64,000 nt of DNA from Chloroflexota bacterium. Its GTDB lineage: Bacteria; Chloroflexota; Anaerolineae; Aggregatilineales; Phototrophicaceae. Made by a program: the position numbers and the translations under genes. Every line of letters begins with the position of its first letter. Position 1 is the first letter of the stretch. Below the pieces are notes generated by a model. That model saw only the letters and a list, made by a program, of their open reading frames with translations, had not been told where the DNA came from and ran no database searches. The stretch is taken from assembly GCA_016223085.1 (NCBI GenBank), contig JACRPS010000026.1, positions 1-64,000 on the forward strand, read 5' to 3'. Of the stretch, positions 9,887-17,217 are shown piece by piece.

Positions 9887-11518
9887 ATGTTTACACTCGG
9901 CGGTGAACTGGTTGCCCGCGCGCTGGCCGCGCAGGGTGTGAATACAATTTATACGCTGTGCGGCGGCCACGTGATGCCGGTTTACGACGGCTGCCTGAAC
10001 AACAACATCCAGATCATTGACTTCCGCCACGAACAGGCCGCCGCCCACGCCGCCGACGCGCACGCCCGACTGACGCACAATATCGGTGTCGCGCTGGTGA
10101 CGGCTGGCCCCGGTGTGACCGATGCCGTGACCGGTGTCGCCAACGCCTATCAGGCGCGCAGCCCCATGATTCTGTTAGGCGGCGCCGCCCCGCTGAAAAC
10201 CAAAGGCATGGGCGCGCTCCAGGAAATGCCGCAGGTTGAGATGTTCCAGACCTTCACCAAAGCCAGCTTCACCATTACCGAAACGGAACGGATACCCGCA
10301 GAACTGGCGCGCGCGTTTGAGATCGCGCTCAGTGGGCGCCCCGGCCCGGTGTTTGTCGAACTGCCATTTGACGTGCTGTTTAACGCGGTTGAGCCGCCGG
10401 ACATTCCTCCACGCGTGACCATCCAGCCGCTTGAACCGGAAGCGGGCGCGGTTGCTGCCATGTTCGACCTGTTACGCGCCGCGCGCAAGCCGCTGATAAT
10501 CGCCGGGACGCAGGTTTATTGGGACAACGCCAGTGCCGCGCTGCGCGAACTGTCCGAGCAAACGGGCATCCCGGTCTTTACCAACGGCGCAGGGCGCGGC
10601 ACGCTGCCGATGAATCACCCCAACTGCTTTAAATCGGCGCGCGGCAAGGCCCTGCGTGAGGCCGACGTGGTGGTGCTACTGGGCACGCCGCTGGACTTCC
10701 GCCTCAAGTACGGGCGCGAGGACTGGAATCCCAACGCCAAACTCATTCAAATCGAAAACGACCCCGCCGAACTGAATCACAATCGCGTGGCAGACGTAGC
10801 CATCACCGCCGATGCGCGGCTGGTGCTGGAAGCCCTGGCCGAAGGCTTGCAGGGGTTGCGCTGGGATGACTGGCTGCGCGAGATGCAGGCCATCGAGCAA
10901 AAGAAAAATGCCGAACTGGAAAAGTGGAAGGCGCTGGACGACGTGCCGATCAATCATTTTCGTTTCGGCGCGGCGATCAACGATTTTATAGACGAGGACA
11001 CAATCATCATTGGCGACGGTGGCGACATCGTGAGCGCGTCGGCCAAAGTCATTGACGTGACTCTGCCCGGCCAGTGGCTTGACCCTGGCCCGCTCGGCTG
11101 CCTCGGTGTTGGCGCGCCGTTTGCGATTGCCGCCAAACACCTGTATTCCGAAAAGAAGGTGCTGGTTATCAGCGGCGATGGCTCATTTGGACTGAACGGC
11201 TTTGAGTTCGATACGGCGGTACGGTTCAATCTGCCGATTGTCGCCATTGTCGGCAACGACTCCGGTTGGGGACAGATCCGCACGCCGCAGATACAGATGG
11301 TGGGCGAAGAACGCGCCATTGCCACCAGCCTCGCGCCCACCCGCTACGACAAAATTGTGGAAGCGATGGGCGGCTATGGCGAACACGTGGACAATCCTGA
11401 CGATCTTTTACCCGCGCTGGAACGCGCCTTCAACAGCGGCAAACCGGCCTGCATTGACGTGACGATTGACCCGCACGGCATGGCAAAAACCGGCGCCAGC
11501 ACGCCGTATATCGTGTAA
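9887..11518 (+). CDS. Thiamine-diphosphate-dependent enzyme (acetolactate synthase/2-hydroxyacyl-CoA lyase-like)
   Basis: A 543-residue ThDP enzyme with the three classical domains: PYR (about 1-170, catalytic Glu in FRHEQAAAHAADA), a central domain, and PP. The PP domain has the metal/ThDP motif GDGSFGLNGFEFDT, ending NDSGWG. It would decarboxylate or cleave a 2-keto or 2-hydroxyacyl substrate. There is no small regulatory subunit nearby, and the flanking genes are not those of branched-chain synthesis, so true acetolactate synthase is less likely than a catabolic relative. The ATG follows CAGGAGATGACTTA. Confidence 0.82.
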   Translation: MFTLGGELVARALAAQGVNTIYTLCGGHVMPVYDGCLNNNIQIIDFRHEQAAAHAADAHARLTHNIGVALVTAGPGVTDAVTGVANAYQARSPMILLGGAAPLKTKGMGALQEMPQVEMFQTFTKASFTITETERIPAELARAFEIALSGRPGPVFVELPFDVLFNAVEPPDIPPRVTIQPLEPEAGAVAAMFDLLRAARKPLIIAGTQVYWDNASAALRELSEQTGIPVFTNGAGRGTLPMNHPNCFKSARGKALREADVVVLLGTPLDFRLKYGREDWNPNAKLIQIENDPAELNHNRVADVAITADARLVLEALAEGLQGLRWDDWLREMQAIEQKKNAELEKWKALDDVPINHFRFGAAINDFIDEDTIIIGDGGDIVSASAKVIDVTLPGQWLDPGPLGCLGVGAPFAIAAKHLYSEKKVLVISGDGSFGLNGFEFDTAVRFNLPIVAIVGNDSGWGQIRTPQIQMVGEERAIATSLAPTRYDKIVEAMGGYGEHVDNPDDLLPALERAFNSGKPACIDVTIDPHGMAKTGASTPYIV

Positions 11519-11525
11519 CACCGTC

Positions 11526-11547
11526 GGGACACGGCATGCCGTGTCCC
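11526..11547. repeat. GTAGGG-family palindrome, copy 3
   Basis: A perfect 22-bp inverted repeat between the convergent ThDP-enzyme and ferredoxin genes. The TAG that ends the ferredoxin gene (11547-11549, minus strand) is the tip of this element. Confidence 0.88.
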
Positions 11548-11831
11548 TACCTTTCCCTCACATACTCGTCTATGATTTCATCCAGCAAATCGTCGTTGAC
11601 GTGGTTAAAAATCTCGCCTTCGGGATAAATGATGATGTTTGGCCCCGCGCCGCACATGCTAAGGCAGTTGGCGATTTCCAGCTTCACCGGCTTCGGGTAC
11701 TGGTCGCCGTTGATCTCGTCCACCAGCGCTTGCAGCCGCTTGAGCAGTTTATCCGCCCGGCCATCCATATTGCAGTACTGCCCCCGGCAGACGACAATTC
11801 GCTTGCGCCGGGGAGTGACGTTATTGGTCAT
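11547..11831 (-). CDS. Thioredoxin-like [2Fe-2S] ferredoxin
   Basis: A 94-residue protein with the cysteine pattern of thioredoxin-fold 2Fe-2S ferredoxins (NuoE/Shethna type): CRGQYC (about residues 16-21) and CLSMCGAGPN about 35 residues later. It probably shuttles electrons to an unidentified oxidoreductase. A longer frame to 11891 exists, but the ATG at 11831 puts the first Cys pair at the usual distance from the N terminus. That start lies inside the last codons of the PIN gene. The stop codon is provided by the palindromic repeat. Confidence 0.85.
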   Translation of the reverse strand: MTNNVTPRRKRIVVCRGQYCNMDGRADKLLKRLQALVDEINGDQYPKPVKLEIANCLSMCGAGPNIIIYPEGEIFNHVNDDLLDEIIDEYVRER

Positions 11832-12282
11832 CACGCTCTGCCTGCGGCGGCTCAAAATCGCCAAGCCACTGGACCCAGGGCAGTTTATCACTCACAACGT
11901 TGAACAATCGCTGGTCGGCTGTCCAGAAATCACATCTCAAATGTTCGGCGACCGCAAGGTACTGCGAGTCGTAAGCAGTAGGCAGATTAAGTTCTGACGC
12001 AAATGTGAGAGCGCGGCGCAACAAATTGTCCGAAATCATCACGCGAATCGTTCTTGCAAGAAGAACTTCTCTGCTCCTAATCGCATCATCCTGAGTCAAA
12101 ATACCCCGGTAAACACTTTTCCGCATGGCAGCGATGATTTCATAACGTAGAAGTACCGGAGCGGCAAGACCAATATCTCGCCCATCTAGATAGCTGAGAA
12201 GCAGATCTGCCTTCACTGTGAGCGGTTCTTCGAGTACAGTAGCGATCAAAATCCCTGAATCACAAACCGCCCAGGATGTCAT
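11821..12282 (-). CDS. PIN-domain ribonuclease toxin (VapC-like)
   Basis: A 153-residue PIN-fold protein. Acidic site residues are visible: Asp in WAVCDSGILIA near the N terminus, Glu in LLRYEIIAA, Asp in TAYDSQYLAVAE and Asp in FWTADQRLF. The full set suggests an active Mg-dependent RNase. It overlaps the antitoxin gene by 23 nt, an arrangement that couples their translation. It is the one complete toxin-antitoxin pair in the window. Confidence 0.87.
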   Translation of the reverse strand: MTSWAVCDSGILIATVLEEPLTVKADLLLSYLDGRDIGLAAPVLLRYEIIAAMRKSVYRGILTQDDAIRSREVLLARTIRVMISDNLLRRALTFASELNLPTAYDSQYLAVAEHLRCDFWTADQRLFNVVSDKLPWVQWLGDFEPPQAERDDQ

Positions 12283-12508
12283 TCAGACGCTCCTCGCGTG
12301 CTTCGTTGAGCAACTCCACTACGCTAACTTCTCGACGACCATACTTGGCGCTCAGTTCAGCCCGCAGTTGGCGAACCTGTTCCAACCAGCTTAATGTCTC
12401 ACTCCTGGGCTGTTCAACTTCCGCACGCGCCTGTTCCAGTAGAGTGATAACTTTATCGTCCGAAAGACGATCAATCAGCGCGTGTAATTCTTCCCGTGCC
12501 GTCGCCAT
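12260..12508 (-). CDS. Antitoxin of the VapBC-like pair
   Basis: An 82-residue, mostly helical, charged protein (ELHALIDRLSDDKVITLLEQ at the start, ending LNEAREERLNDILGGL). It has no clear AbrB or ribbon-helix-helix motif, so identification rests on size, helical composition and its position directly upstream of, and overlapping, the PIN toxin. Proteins of this kind wrap the toxin with a C-terminal helix and usually autorepress the operon. Confidence 0.7.
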   Translation of the reverse strand: MATAREELHALIDRLSDDKVITLLEQARAEVEQPRSETLSWLEQVRQLRAELSAKYGRREVSVVELLNEAREERLNDILGGL

Positions 12509-12553
12509 CGCCAGAATCCTTACCTCTTGCCATTGATCGTATTTTACCAGAAG

Positions 12554-14167
12554 TTAGAACGCTGCCGTCAGGCCGTCCTTACGCGGGTCGCTGCCACCAA
12601 ACAACACGCCGGTTTCGGCATCGCGCCGGATGATCTGCCCATCGCCAAACACACCCCGCCCCCGCCCCGACACCGGCTTCACGGTATGGCCCAGTTCCGC
12701 CAGCCGCGCCATCGTCGCCACCGGGATTCCTTCCTCCAGCGCCAGCACGCTGCTGCTGGTGCCGTCCAGCAGACACCAGCGCGGGCGGTTCAGCGCCTCC
12801 TGCGAATTCAGGTCGTCGTCTAACATGGCACTCATCACCTGGAAATGTCCCTGCGGCTGCATGAAGCCACCCATTACGCCAAAGCTGGCCCACAGGTCGC
12901 CGTCCTTTAAGGCCATCGCGGGGATAATCGTATGGTATGGCCGCTTGCCCCCGGCCAGGCAGTTCGGGTGGCCGGGTTCGAGGCTGAAACACGCACCACG
13001 ATTTTGCAGGAATACGCCCGTGCCCTTCGCCACAATCCCCGTGCCAAAGCCCATGTACAGGCTGTTGATGAACGAACAGGCATTGCCCTGCCCATCCACC
13101 ACGCTTAGATACACGGTATTCGATCCGCCAAACGGCATCCCATACGACGGCGGCTGCATGGCCCGTTCCGCCGATACCAGTGCCCGGCGCTCTGCCGCGT
13201 ACTCATCACTCAGCAGCGCGTCCACGTCACACGGGTTCAGATGCGGGTCGGCGATGTACTGCCGCGCATCGGCAAACGCCAGCCGCATCGCCTCCACCAT
13301 CAGGTGCAGGCGTTCCGGCGAGTCCCATGCCAGCGCGCCCAAGTCCCACCCCGCCGCGATGTTCATCGCCTGCAGCGCCGCCAGTCCTTGCCCGTTCGGC
13401 GGGTGTTCGTACACCACCACGCCGCGATATTCCGTGCCAATCGCATCGCCCCAGGTCGAGCTATGATTCTTCAAATCCTCATGTGTCATCACCCCGCCCA
13501 GCGCTTGCAGCGTGGAGACAATTGCATCGGCCACCGGCCCGGTATAAAACGCCGCCGGCCCGCCTTCGGCCACCGCTTGCAACGTATTGGCAAGACTCGT
13601 CAGTTTGACGATCTGCCCCACCTGCGGCGCGCGGCCACCCGGCAAATACTCGTCCGCGTTAGGCGCGTTCCGCAAAAATTGCTCCGACGCCTGCCAGCTT
13701 GCGCCAAACACCGGCTGCACCGGGAAGCCCTCGCGCGCGTGATAGATTGCGTCCGCCAGCACCTCTTTCAGCAGCATCGTGCCATGTCGCTTCAGCAAAT
13801 CGTGCCAGCCCGCGGCTGCACCCGGTACGGTTACAGCGTGGGCGCTGCGCTCCGGCACTTCGGCATAACCTTTCAGGTGGTCAGGCGTCAGCGCCGCCGG
13901 CGCGCGTCCGCTGCCGTTCAGCGCCGTGACCTGCCTGGTTTTTGCGTCAAAAAACAGCGCGAAGCAGTCGCCGCCGATGCCGGTTGACGCCGGCTCGGTC
14001 ACATTCAGCATGGCGGCGGTGGCTATCGCCGCGTCGGCGGCATTCCCACCCCGGCGCAGAATATTCAGCCCGGCCTGCGCCGCCAGTGGATTACTGGCCG
14101 CGACCATGCCCCGCCGCGCCACCACCATGGACCGGCGGGACTTAAAATCAAAACTCATGGGTTTCAT
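12554..14167 (-). CDS. Gamma-glutamyltransferase family protein
   Basis: A 537-residue Ntn-hydrolase of the gamma-glutamyltranspeptidase family, normally made as a proenzyme that self-cleaves before a threonine. Family marks are RRGGNAADAAIATAAMLNV, EPASTGIGGDCF, the cleavage-site region GGSNTVYLSVVDGQGNA (the Thr is the likely nucleophile) and GGKRPYHTIIPAM. No signal peptide is seen, unlike periplasmic GGTs, so it is probably cytosolic. The ATG at 14167 follows GGGGAG by 6 nt; a slightly longer TTG frame is less likely. It is divergent from the HPPD gene. Substrate (glutathione or other gamma-glutamyl compounds) is not determined. Confidence 0.88.
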   Translation of the reverse strand: MKPMSFDFKSRRSMVVARRGMVAASNPLAAQAGLNILRRGGNAADAAIATAAMLNVTEPASTGIGGDCFALFFDAKTRQVTALNGSGRAPAALTPDHLKGYAEVPERSAHAVTVPGAAAGWHDLLKRHGTMLLKEVLADAIYHAREGFPVQPVFGASWQASEQFLRNAPNADEYLPGGRAPQVGQIVKLTSLANTLQAVAEGGPAAFYTGPVADAIVSTLQALGGVMTHEDLKNHSSTWGDAIGTEYRGVVVYEHPPNGQGLAALQAMNIAAGWDLGALAWDSPERLHLMVEAMRLAFADARQYIADPHLNPCDVDALLSDEYAAERRALVSAERAMQPPSYGMPFGGSNTVYLSVVDGQGNACSFINSLYMGFGTGIVAKGTGVFLQNRGACFSLEPGHPNCLAGGKRPYHTIIPAMALKDGDLWASFGVMGGFMQPQGHFQVMSAMLDDDLNSQEALNRPRWCLLDGTSSSVLALEEGIPVATMARLAELGHTVKPVSGRGRGVFGDGQIIRRDAETGVLFGGSDPRKDGLTAAF

Positions 14168-14298
14168 CAACAACTCCCCTTTTTTCGCCCAATGCTACCA
14201 CGTGCGGTGCGGGCTGTTTATGTCCGCCTCGGCAATTGGTACAAAAAACCATCCCCTGTATATTTTACGCAAACACTTTTAGGCTATACTAACAACAA

Positions 14299-14333
14299 CC
14301 TCTGTGCCTCTGAGCCTTTGCGTCTCTGTGTTA
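14299..14333. repeat. CTCTGTG-type repeat, single arm
   Basis: About 35 nt closely matching the right arm of the inverted repeat at 17124-17198 (CTCTGTGCCTCTGAG... ending TCTCTGTGTTA). It sits 21 nt upstream of the HPPD start. No complementary arm lies beside it. Confidence 0.7.
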
Positions 14334-14354
14334 TGCTTTTTAGGAGTTTGTTTT

Positions 14355-15488
14355 ATGGTTAGCTCGACCGCTACCCCACCCCGTTCAATGGCCGAAGAAG
14401 CCGACTTCCTGCAAATCAAAGCTTTCGATCACGTGCATTTCTGGGTCGGCAACGCCAAACATGCCATGTACTACTGGTGGAAAGGCTTCGGCTTCAAGCC
14501 GGTTGCCTACTCCGGCCTGGAAACCGGCAACCGCCGCTTTGCCTCTTACGTGCTGGAATCGGGCAAAATCCGCTTCGTGGTATCCGCGCCCTACAGCCCG
14601 ACCGACGAAATGGCTGCACATCACCTGTTACATGGCGACGGCGTGAAGGTGCTGGCGCTGGAAGTGGACGATGTGGAAAAAGCCTACCGTGAAACGACTT
14701 CTCGCGGCGGCGTTGGCGCGTGGAGTCCGCGTGAGGAAGCCGACGAGTACGGCGTATTACGTACCGCAGCAATCCGCACCTACGGCGAAGTGCTGCACGT
14801 TTTTGTTGACCGCGCCGACTATCGCGGCCCGTTCGCGCCGACGTATAAGCCGCTTGACCTGCCCGCCGACAGCATCGGGTTAGCGGCGATAGATCATGTC
14901 GTCGGCAACGTCCAGTTGGGCAAGATGAACCATTGGGTCAACTTCTACCATCAGGTGATGGGCTTCCGGCAGTTGATTCACTTCGACGACCAGGACATCA
15001 GCACCGAGTACAGCGCGCTCATGTCGAAGGTGATGCAGAACGGCAGCGGTCGCATCAAGTTCCCGATCAACGAACCTGCCGAGGGCAAACGCAAAAGCCA
15101 GATCGAAGAATACCTGGACTACTACCTGACACCGGGCGTGCAGCACATTGCGATGGCAACCGGCGACATCCTGCGGACGGTGCGCGAACTCAAGGCGCGT
15201 GGCATCGAATTCCTGCGCGTGCCGGATGCCTATTACGATATGCTGCCGGAACGCTTGCAGGGCGTGAACGTGAAAGAGGATATGGCGCAGATCAGGGAAC
15301 TCGGCATTCTGGTTGACCATGACGACGAGGGCTACCTGCTGCAAATCTTCTCGCGCCCGATTCAGGATCGCCCCACGTCGTTCATCGAAGTCATCGAACG
15401 GCACGGTTCGCGCGGCTTCGGCAAGGGCAATTTTAAGGCGCTGTTCGAGGCGTTGGAACAGGAACAGGCACGGCGGGGGAATTTGTAG
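14355..15488 (+). CDS. hppD: 4-hydroxyphenylpyruvate dioxygenase
   Basis: A 377-residue vicinal-oxygen-chelate dioxygenase converting 4-hydroxyphenylpyruvate to homogentisate, the second step of tyrosine breakdown. The N-terminal pseudo-domain (DHVHFWVGNAKHAMYYW) and C-terminal catalytic domain are both complete. The facial iron triad is His in IDHVVGNV, His in VQHIAMATGD and Glu in SFIEVIER. The C-terminal gating helix (GFGKGNFKALFEALE) is present. The ATG at 14355 follows TAGGAG by 8 nt. It heads a set with FAH-family and homogentisate dioxygenase genes. Confidence 0.95.
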   Translation: MVSSTATPPRSMAEEADFLQIKAFDHVHFWVGNAKHAMYYWWKGFGFKPVAYSGLETGNRRFASYVLESGKIRFVVSAPYSPTDEMAAHHLLHGDGVKVLALEVDDVEKAYRETTSRGGVGAWSPREEADEYGVLRTAAIRTYGEVLHVFVDRADYRGPFAPTYKPLDLPADSIGLAAIDHVVGNVQLGKMNHWVNFYHQVMGFRQLIHFDDQDISTEYSALMSKVMQNGSGRIKFPINEPAEGKRKSQIEEYLDYYLTPGVQHIAMATGDILRTVRELKARGIEFLRVPDAYYDMLPERLQGVNVKEDMAQIRELGILVDHDDEGYLLQIFSRPIQDRPTSFIEVIERHGSRGFGKGNFKALFEALEQEQARRGNL

Positions 15489-15528
15489 CGGTATAATGAG
15501 GGTGAGTGATAGAAGATGAGGGATTACG

Positions 15529-15843
15529 ATGGCCGATATCAGCTTTGAAGAAGTGGCGCAATTGGCCGAAAAACTCACGAAAGAGGAACAGGCCGCGCTC
15601 ATCGAGCGGTTGCAGCAGCGAGTCCATCCGCGCCGTTCCGGTCTGACGCAGGAGCAGGTCTTGGCGGAGTTTGAGCGCCGAAAAGCCAACGGTGAGTTCG
15701 AGAATGCGGAAAGTTTGTACGGGAAATTCGCGCATCCAGCCACAGATTTGGCTGATGATTCGCTGCTAAAGACGATCCACGAAATCGCAACCGAATGGGA
15801 GCAAGAACTTGACGAGTTCTTTGGAGATGACAAATCCGCTTGA
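15529..15843 (+). CDS. Antitoxin-like protein
   Basis: A 104-residue, charged, helical protein (MADISFEEVAQLAEKLTKEE at the start, acidic C terminus WEQELDEFFGDDKSA). No known DNA-binding fold is evident. Identification as an antitoxin rests on size, composition and overlap with the following PIN-domain reading frame. It lies between the HPPD gene and the FAH-family gene, so the pair looks like an insertion into a catabolic cluster. Because the toxin frame is broken, this gene may now be a leftover. Confidence 0.65.
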   Translation: MADISFEEVAQLAEKLTKEEQAALIERLQQRVHPRRSGLTQEQVLAEFERRKANGEFENAESLYGKFAHPATDLADDSLLKTIHEIATEWEQELDEFFGDDKSA

Positions 15844-16235
15844 ACCCTATTATGTGATAGATACTCATGCGTTAATCTGGTATCTGACCGGTAATCGGAA
15901 CTTGAGTGCCGAGGCGCGCAGAATCTTTCGCGCAGCCGAAAAAGGCGAAACACAACTGGTAGTTTCCGCCATTGTTCTCGCAGAGATGTATTATGCTCAG
16001 CAAAAATCACCGCTGTTTAAGGATTTTAGTGAAATGTATCAGAAGCTAAAAACGAGCCGTGCCTATCAATTCACTGACGTTCCTATCAGATGATGTGCTG
16101 GATTTCGATCAAAATGCAGCCGTTCCTGAAATGCACGACCGGATTATTGCAGGGCTGGCGCGGCGGTTAGGCGCGCCGCTGGTAACGGCTGACCCGCTCA
16201 TCGTCTCAGCCAAAGTAGTTGCAACGGTATGGTGA
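15827..16235 (+). pseudogene. PIN-domain toxin (VapC-like), frameshifted
   Basis: The first frame starts YYVIDTHALIWYLTG (catalytic Asp), continues to LAEMYYAQQKS (Glu), and stops at 16091-16093. Homology resumes one frame over: FLSDDVLDFDQNAAVPEMHD, then RLGAPLVTADPLI, which holds the remaining PIN acidic residues, ending with TGA at 16233-16235. Removing one A from the AAAAA run at 16048-16052 would fuse the two parts into a normal ~135-residue PIN protein. So it is either a real inactivating slip or an assembly/sequencing error in a homopolymer. The start is the ATG at 15827 overlapping the antitoxin stop; a TTG at 15809 is possible. Confidence 0.82.
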
Positions 16236-16295
16236 GGGCAACTTGAACATTTTGTTGGTTATCATGATTCGCTTGAACATCTCACCGCCAGAGCG

Positions 16296-16313
16296 AGTCG
16301 GCTTCAGCCGACT
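16296..16313. repeat. Short palindrome AGTCGGCT-tc-AGCCGACT
   Basis: A perfect 8-bp stem with a 2-nt centre. Together with the next palindrome it fills the gap between the broken PIN gene and the FAH-family gene. A similar type (AGCCCGCT/AGCGGGCT) recurs at 63132. Confidence 0.75.
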
Positions 16314-16330
16314 TTTACACCATAATATCA

Positions 16331-16352
16331 GCCAGGGGTTTGAACCCCTGGC
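16331..16352. repeat. Palindrome GCCAGGGGTT-tg-AACCCCTGGC
   Basis: A perfect 10-bp stem with a 2-nt centre, 36 nt upstream of the FAH-family gene. It carries the last in-frame stop upstream of that gene's ATG, so it marks the limit of any N-terminal extension. Confidence 0.8.
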
Positions 16353-16388
16353 GACGCCGCTGGAACGAGTGCGGTCCGGAAAGCCATA

Positions 16389-17126
16389 ATGCGCGAACCC
16401 GTTACCGCTGATCGGCTGCGAACTCGGATGGTCAGCCTCCGTGACTTCTACGCCTTTGAGCAGCACGTCAAAACGGCGAACGCCAATCGCGGGCGGGATG
16501 TGCCGAAAGAGTGGTACGAGATGCCGGTGTTTTACTTCTCAAATCACACCGCCCTTTATGGCCCGGACGATACCATCTCTTACCCTTCTTACAGCGACGC
16601 GCTGGATTATGAACTCGAAGTCGCGTGTGTCATCGCCAAGCCGGGGCAGGACATCCCGGCAGAGAAAGCCGAGGAATATATCTTCGGTTACATGATCTTC
16701 AACGACTGGTCGGCGCGGGACGTGCAGCGCCGGGAAATGGCGGTTGGGCTTGGCCCGGCCAAAGGCAAGGACTTCGCCAACTCGTTCGGGCCGTATCTGG
16801 TCACACCGGACGAACTGGCCGACCGCCACACCGGGCGCCCCGGCGTATACGATCTGGAAATGGTGGCGCGGGTCAACGGCGAAGAACGTTCGCGCGGCAA
16901 CTGGAAAGACCTGTACTGGTCGTTCGGGGATATGATCGCCCGCGCCTCGCAGGATGTAGCACTTTTGCCCGGTGAGGTGATCGGCAGCGGCACGGTCGGC
17001 ACGGGCTGCCTGCTGGAACTCACGAAAGGGCAAGGCCCATGGTTACAACCCGGTGATGTAGTCGAACTGGAAATCGAGCGTTTGGGTGTGTTACGAAATA
17101 TCGTTGGAGAAAAGAGAAGAACATAA
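16389..17126 (+). CDS. Fumarylacetoacetate hydrolase family protein, probably 5'-truncated
   Basis: A 245-residue FAH-fold hydrolase. The catalytic core is intact: FYAFEQHVKTANANRG, metal-binding ALDYELEVACVI, FNDWSARDVQRREM and the C-terminal GSGTVGTGCLLELT. In a homogentisate cluster it should cleave fumarylacetoacetate or maleylacetoacetate. Related proteins usually carry about 80 further N-terminal residues ahead of the SLRDFYAFEQH motif; here the motif appears after only 14 residues of unrelated sequence and palindromes lie directly upstream. Truncation by insertion of the toxin-antitoxin/palindrome block is my inference. The start is weak (no clear Shine-Dalgarno); an ATG at 16428 is an alternative. 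Confidence 0.85.
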   Translation: MREPVTADRLRTRMVSLRDFYAFEQHVKTANANRGRDVPKEWYEMPVFYFSNHTALYGPDDTISYPSYSDALDYELEVACVIAKPGQDIPAEKAEEYIFGYMIFNDWSARDVQRREMAVGLGPAKGKDFANSFGPYLVTPDELADRHTGRPGVYDLEMVARVNGEERSRGNWKDLYWSFGDMIARASQDVALLPGEVIGSGTVGTGCLLELTKGQGPWLQPGDVVELEIERLGVLRNIVGEKRRT

Positions 17127-17198
17127 CACAGAGGCTCTAAGGCTCAGAGGCACAGAGAGAAATTCTCTGAGTCTCCGTGCCTCTGAGTCTCTGTGTTA
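17124..17198. repeat. Long CTCTGTG-type inverted repeat
   Basis: An imperfect inverted repeat with arms of about 36 nt: TAACACAGAGG on the left and CCTCTGAGTCTCTGTGTTA on the right. It separates the FAH-family and homogentisate dioxygenase genes. The FAH-family stop codon TAA (17124-17126) is the first triplet of the left arm. It would form a large hairpin in the mRNA. Confidence 0.85.
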
Positions 17199-17217
17199 CG
17201 CTTCAAAGGAGTTGGAT

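Noticed and set aside
9887-11518. Naming the ThDP enzyme acetolactate synthase (ilvB)
   Set aside because: There is no ilvN or other branched-chain gene nearby, and the fold marks are shared with several decarboxylases and lyases, so only the superfamily is claimed.
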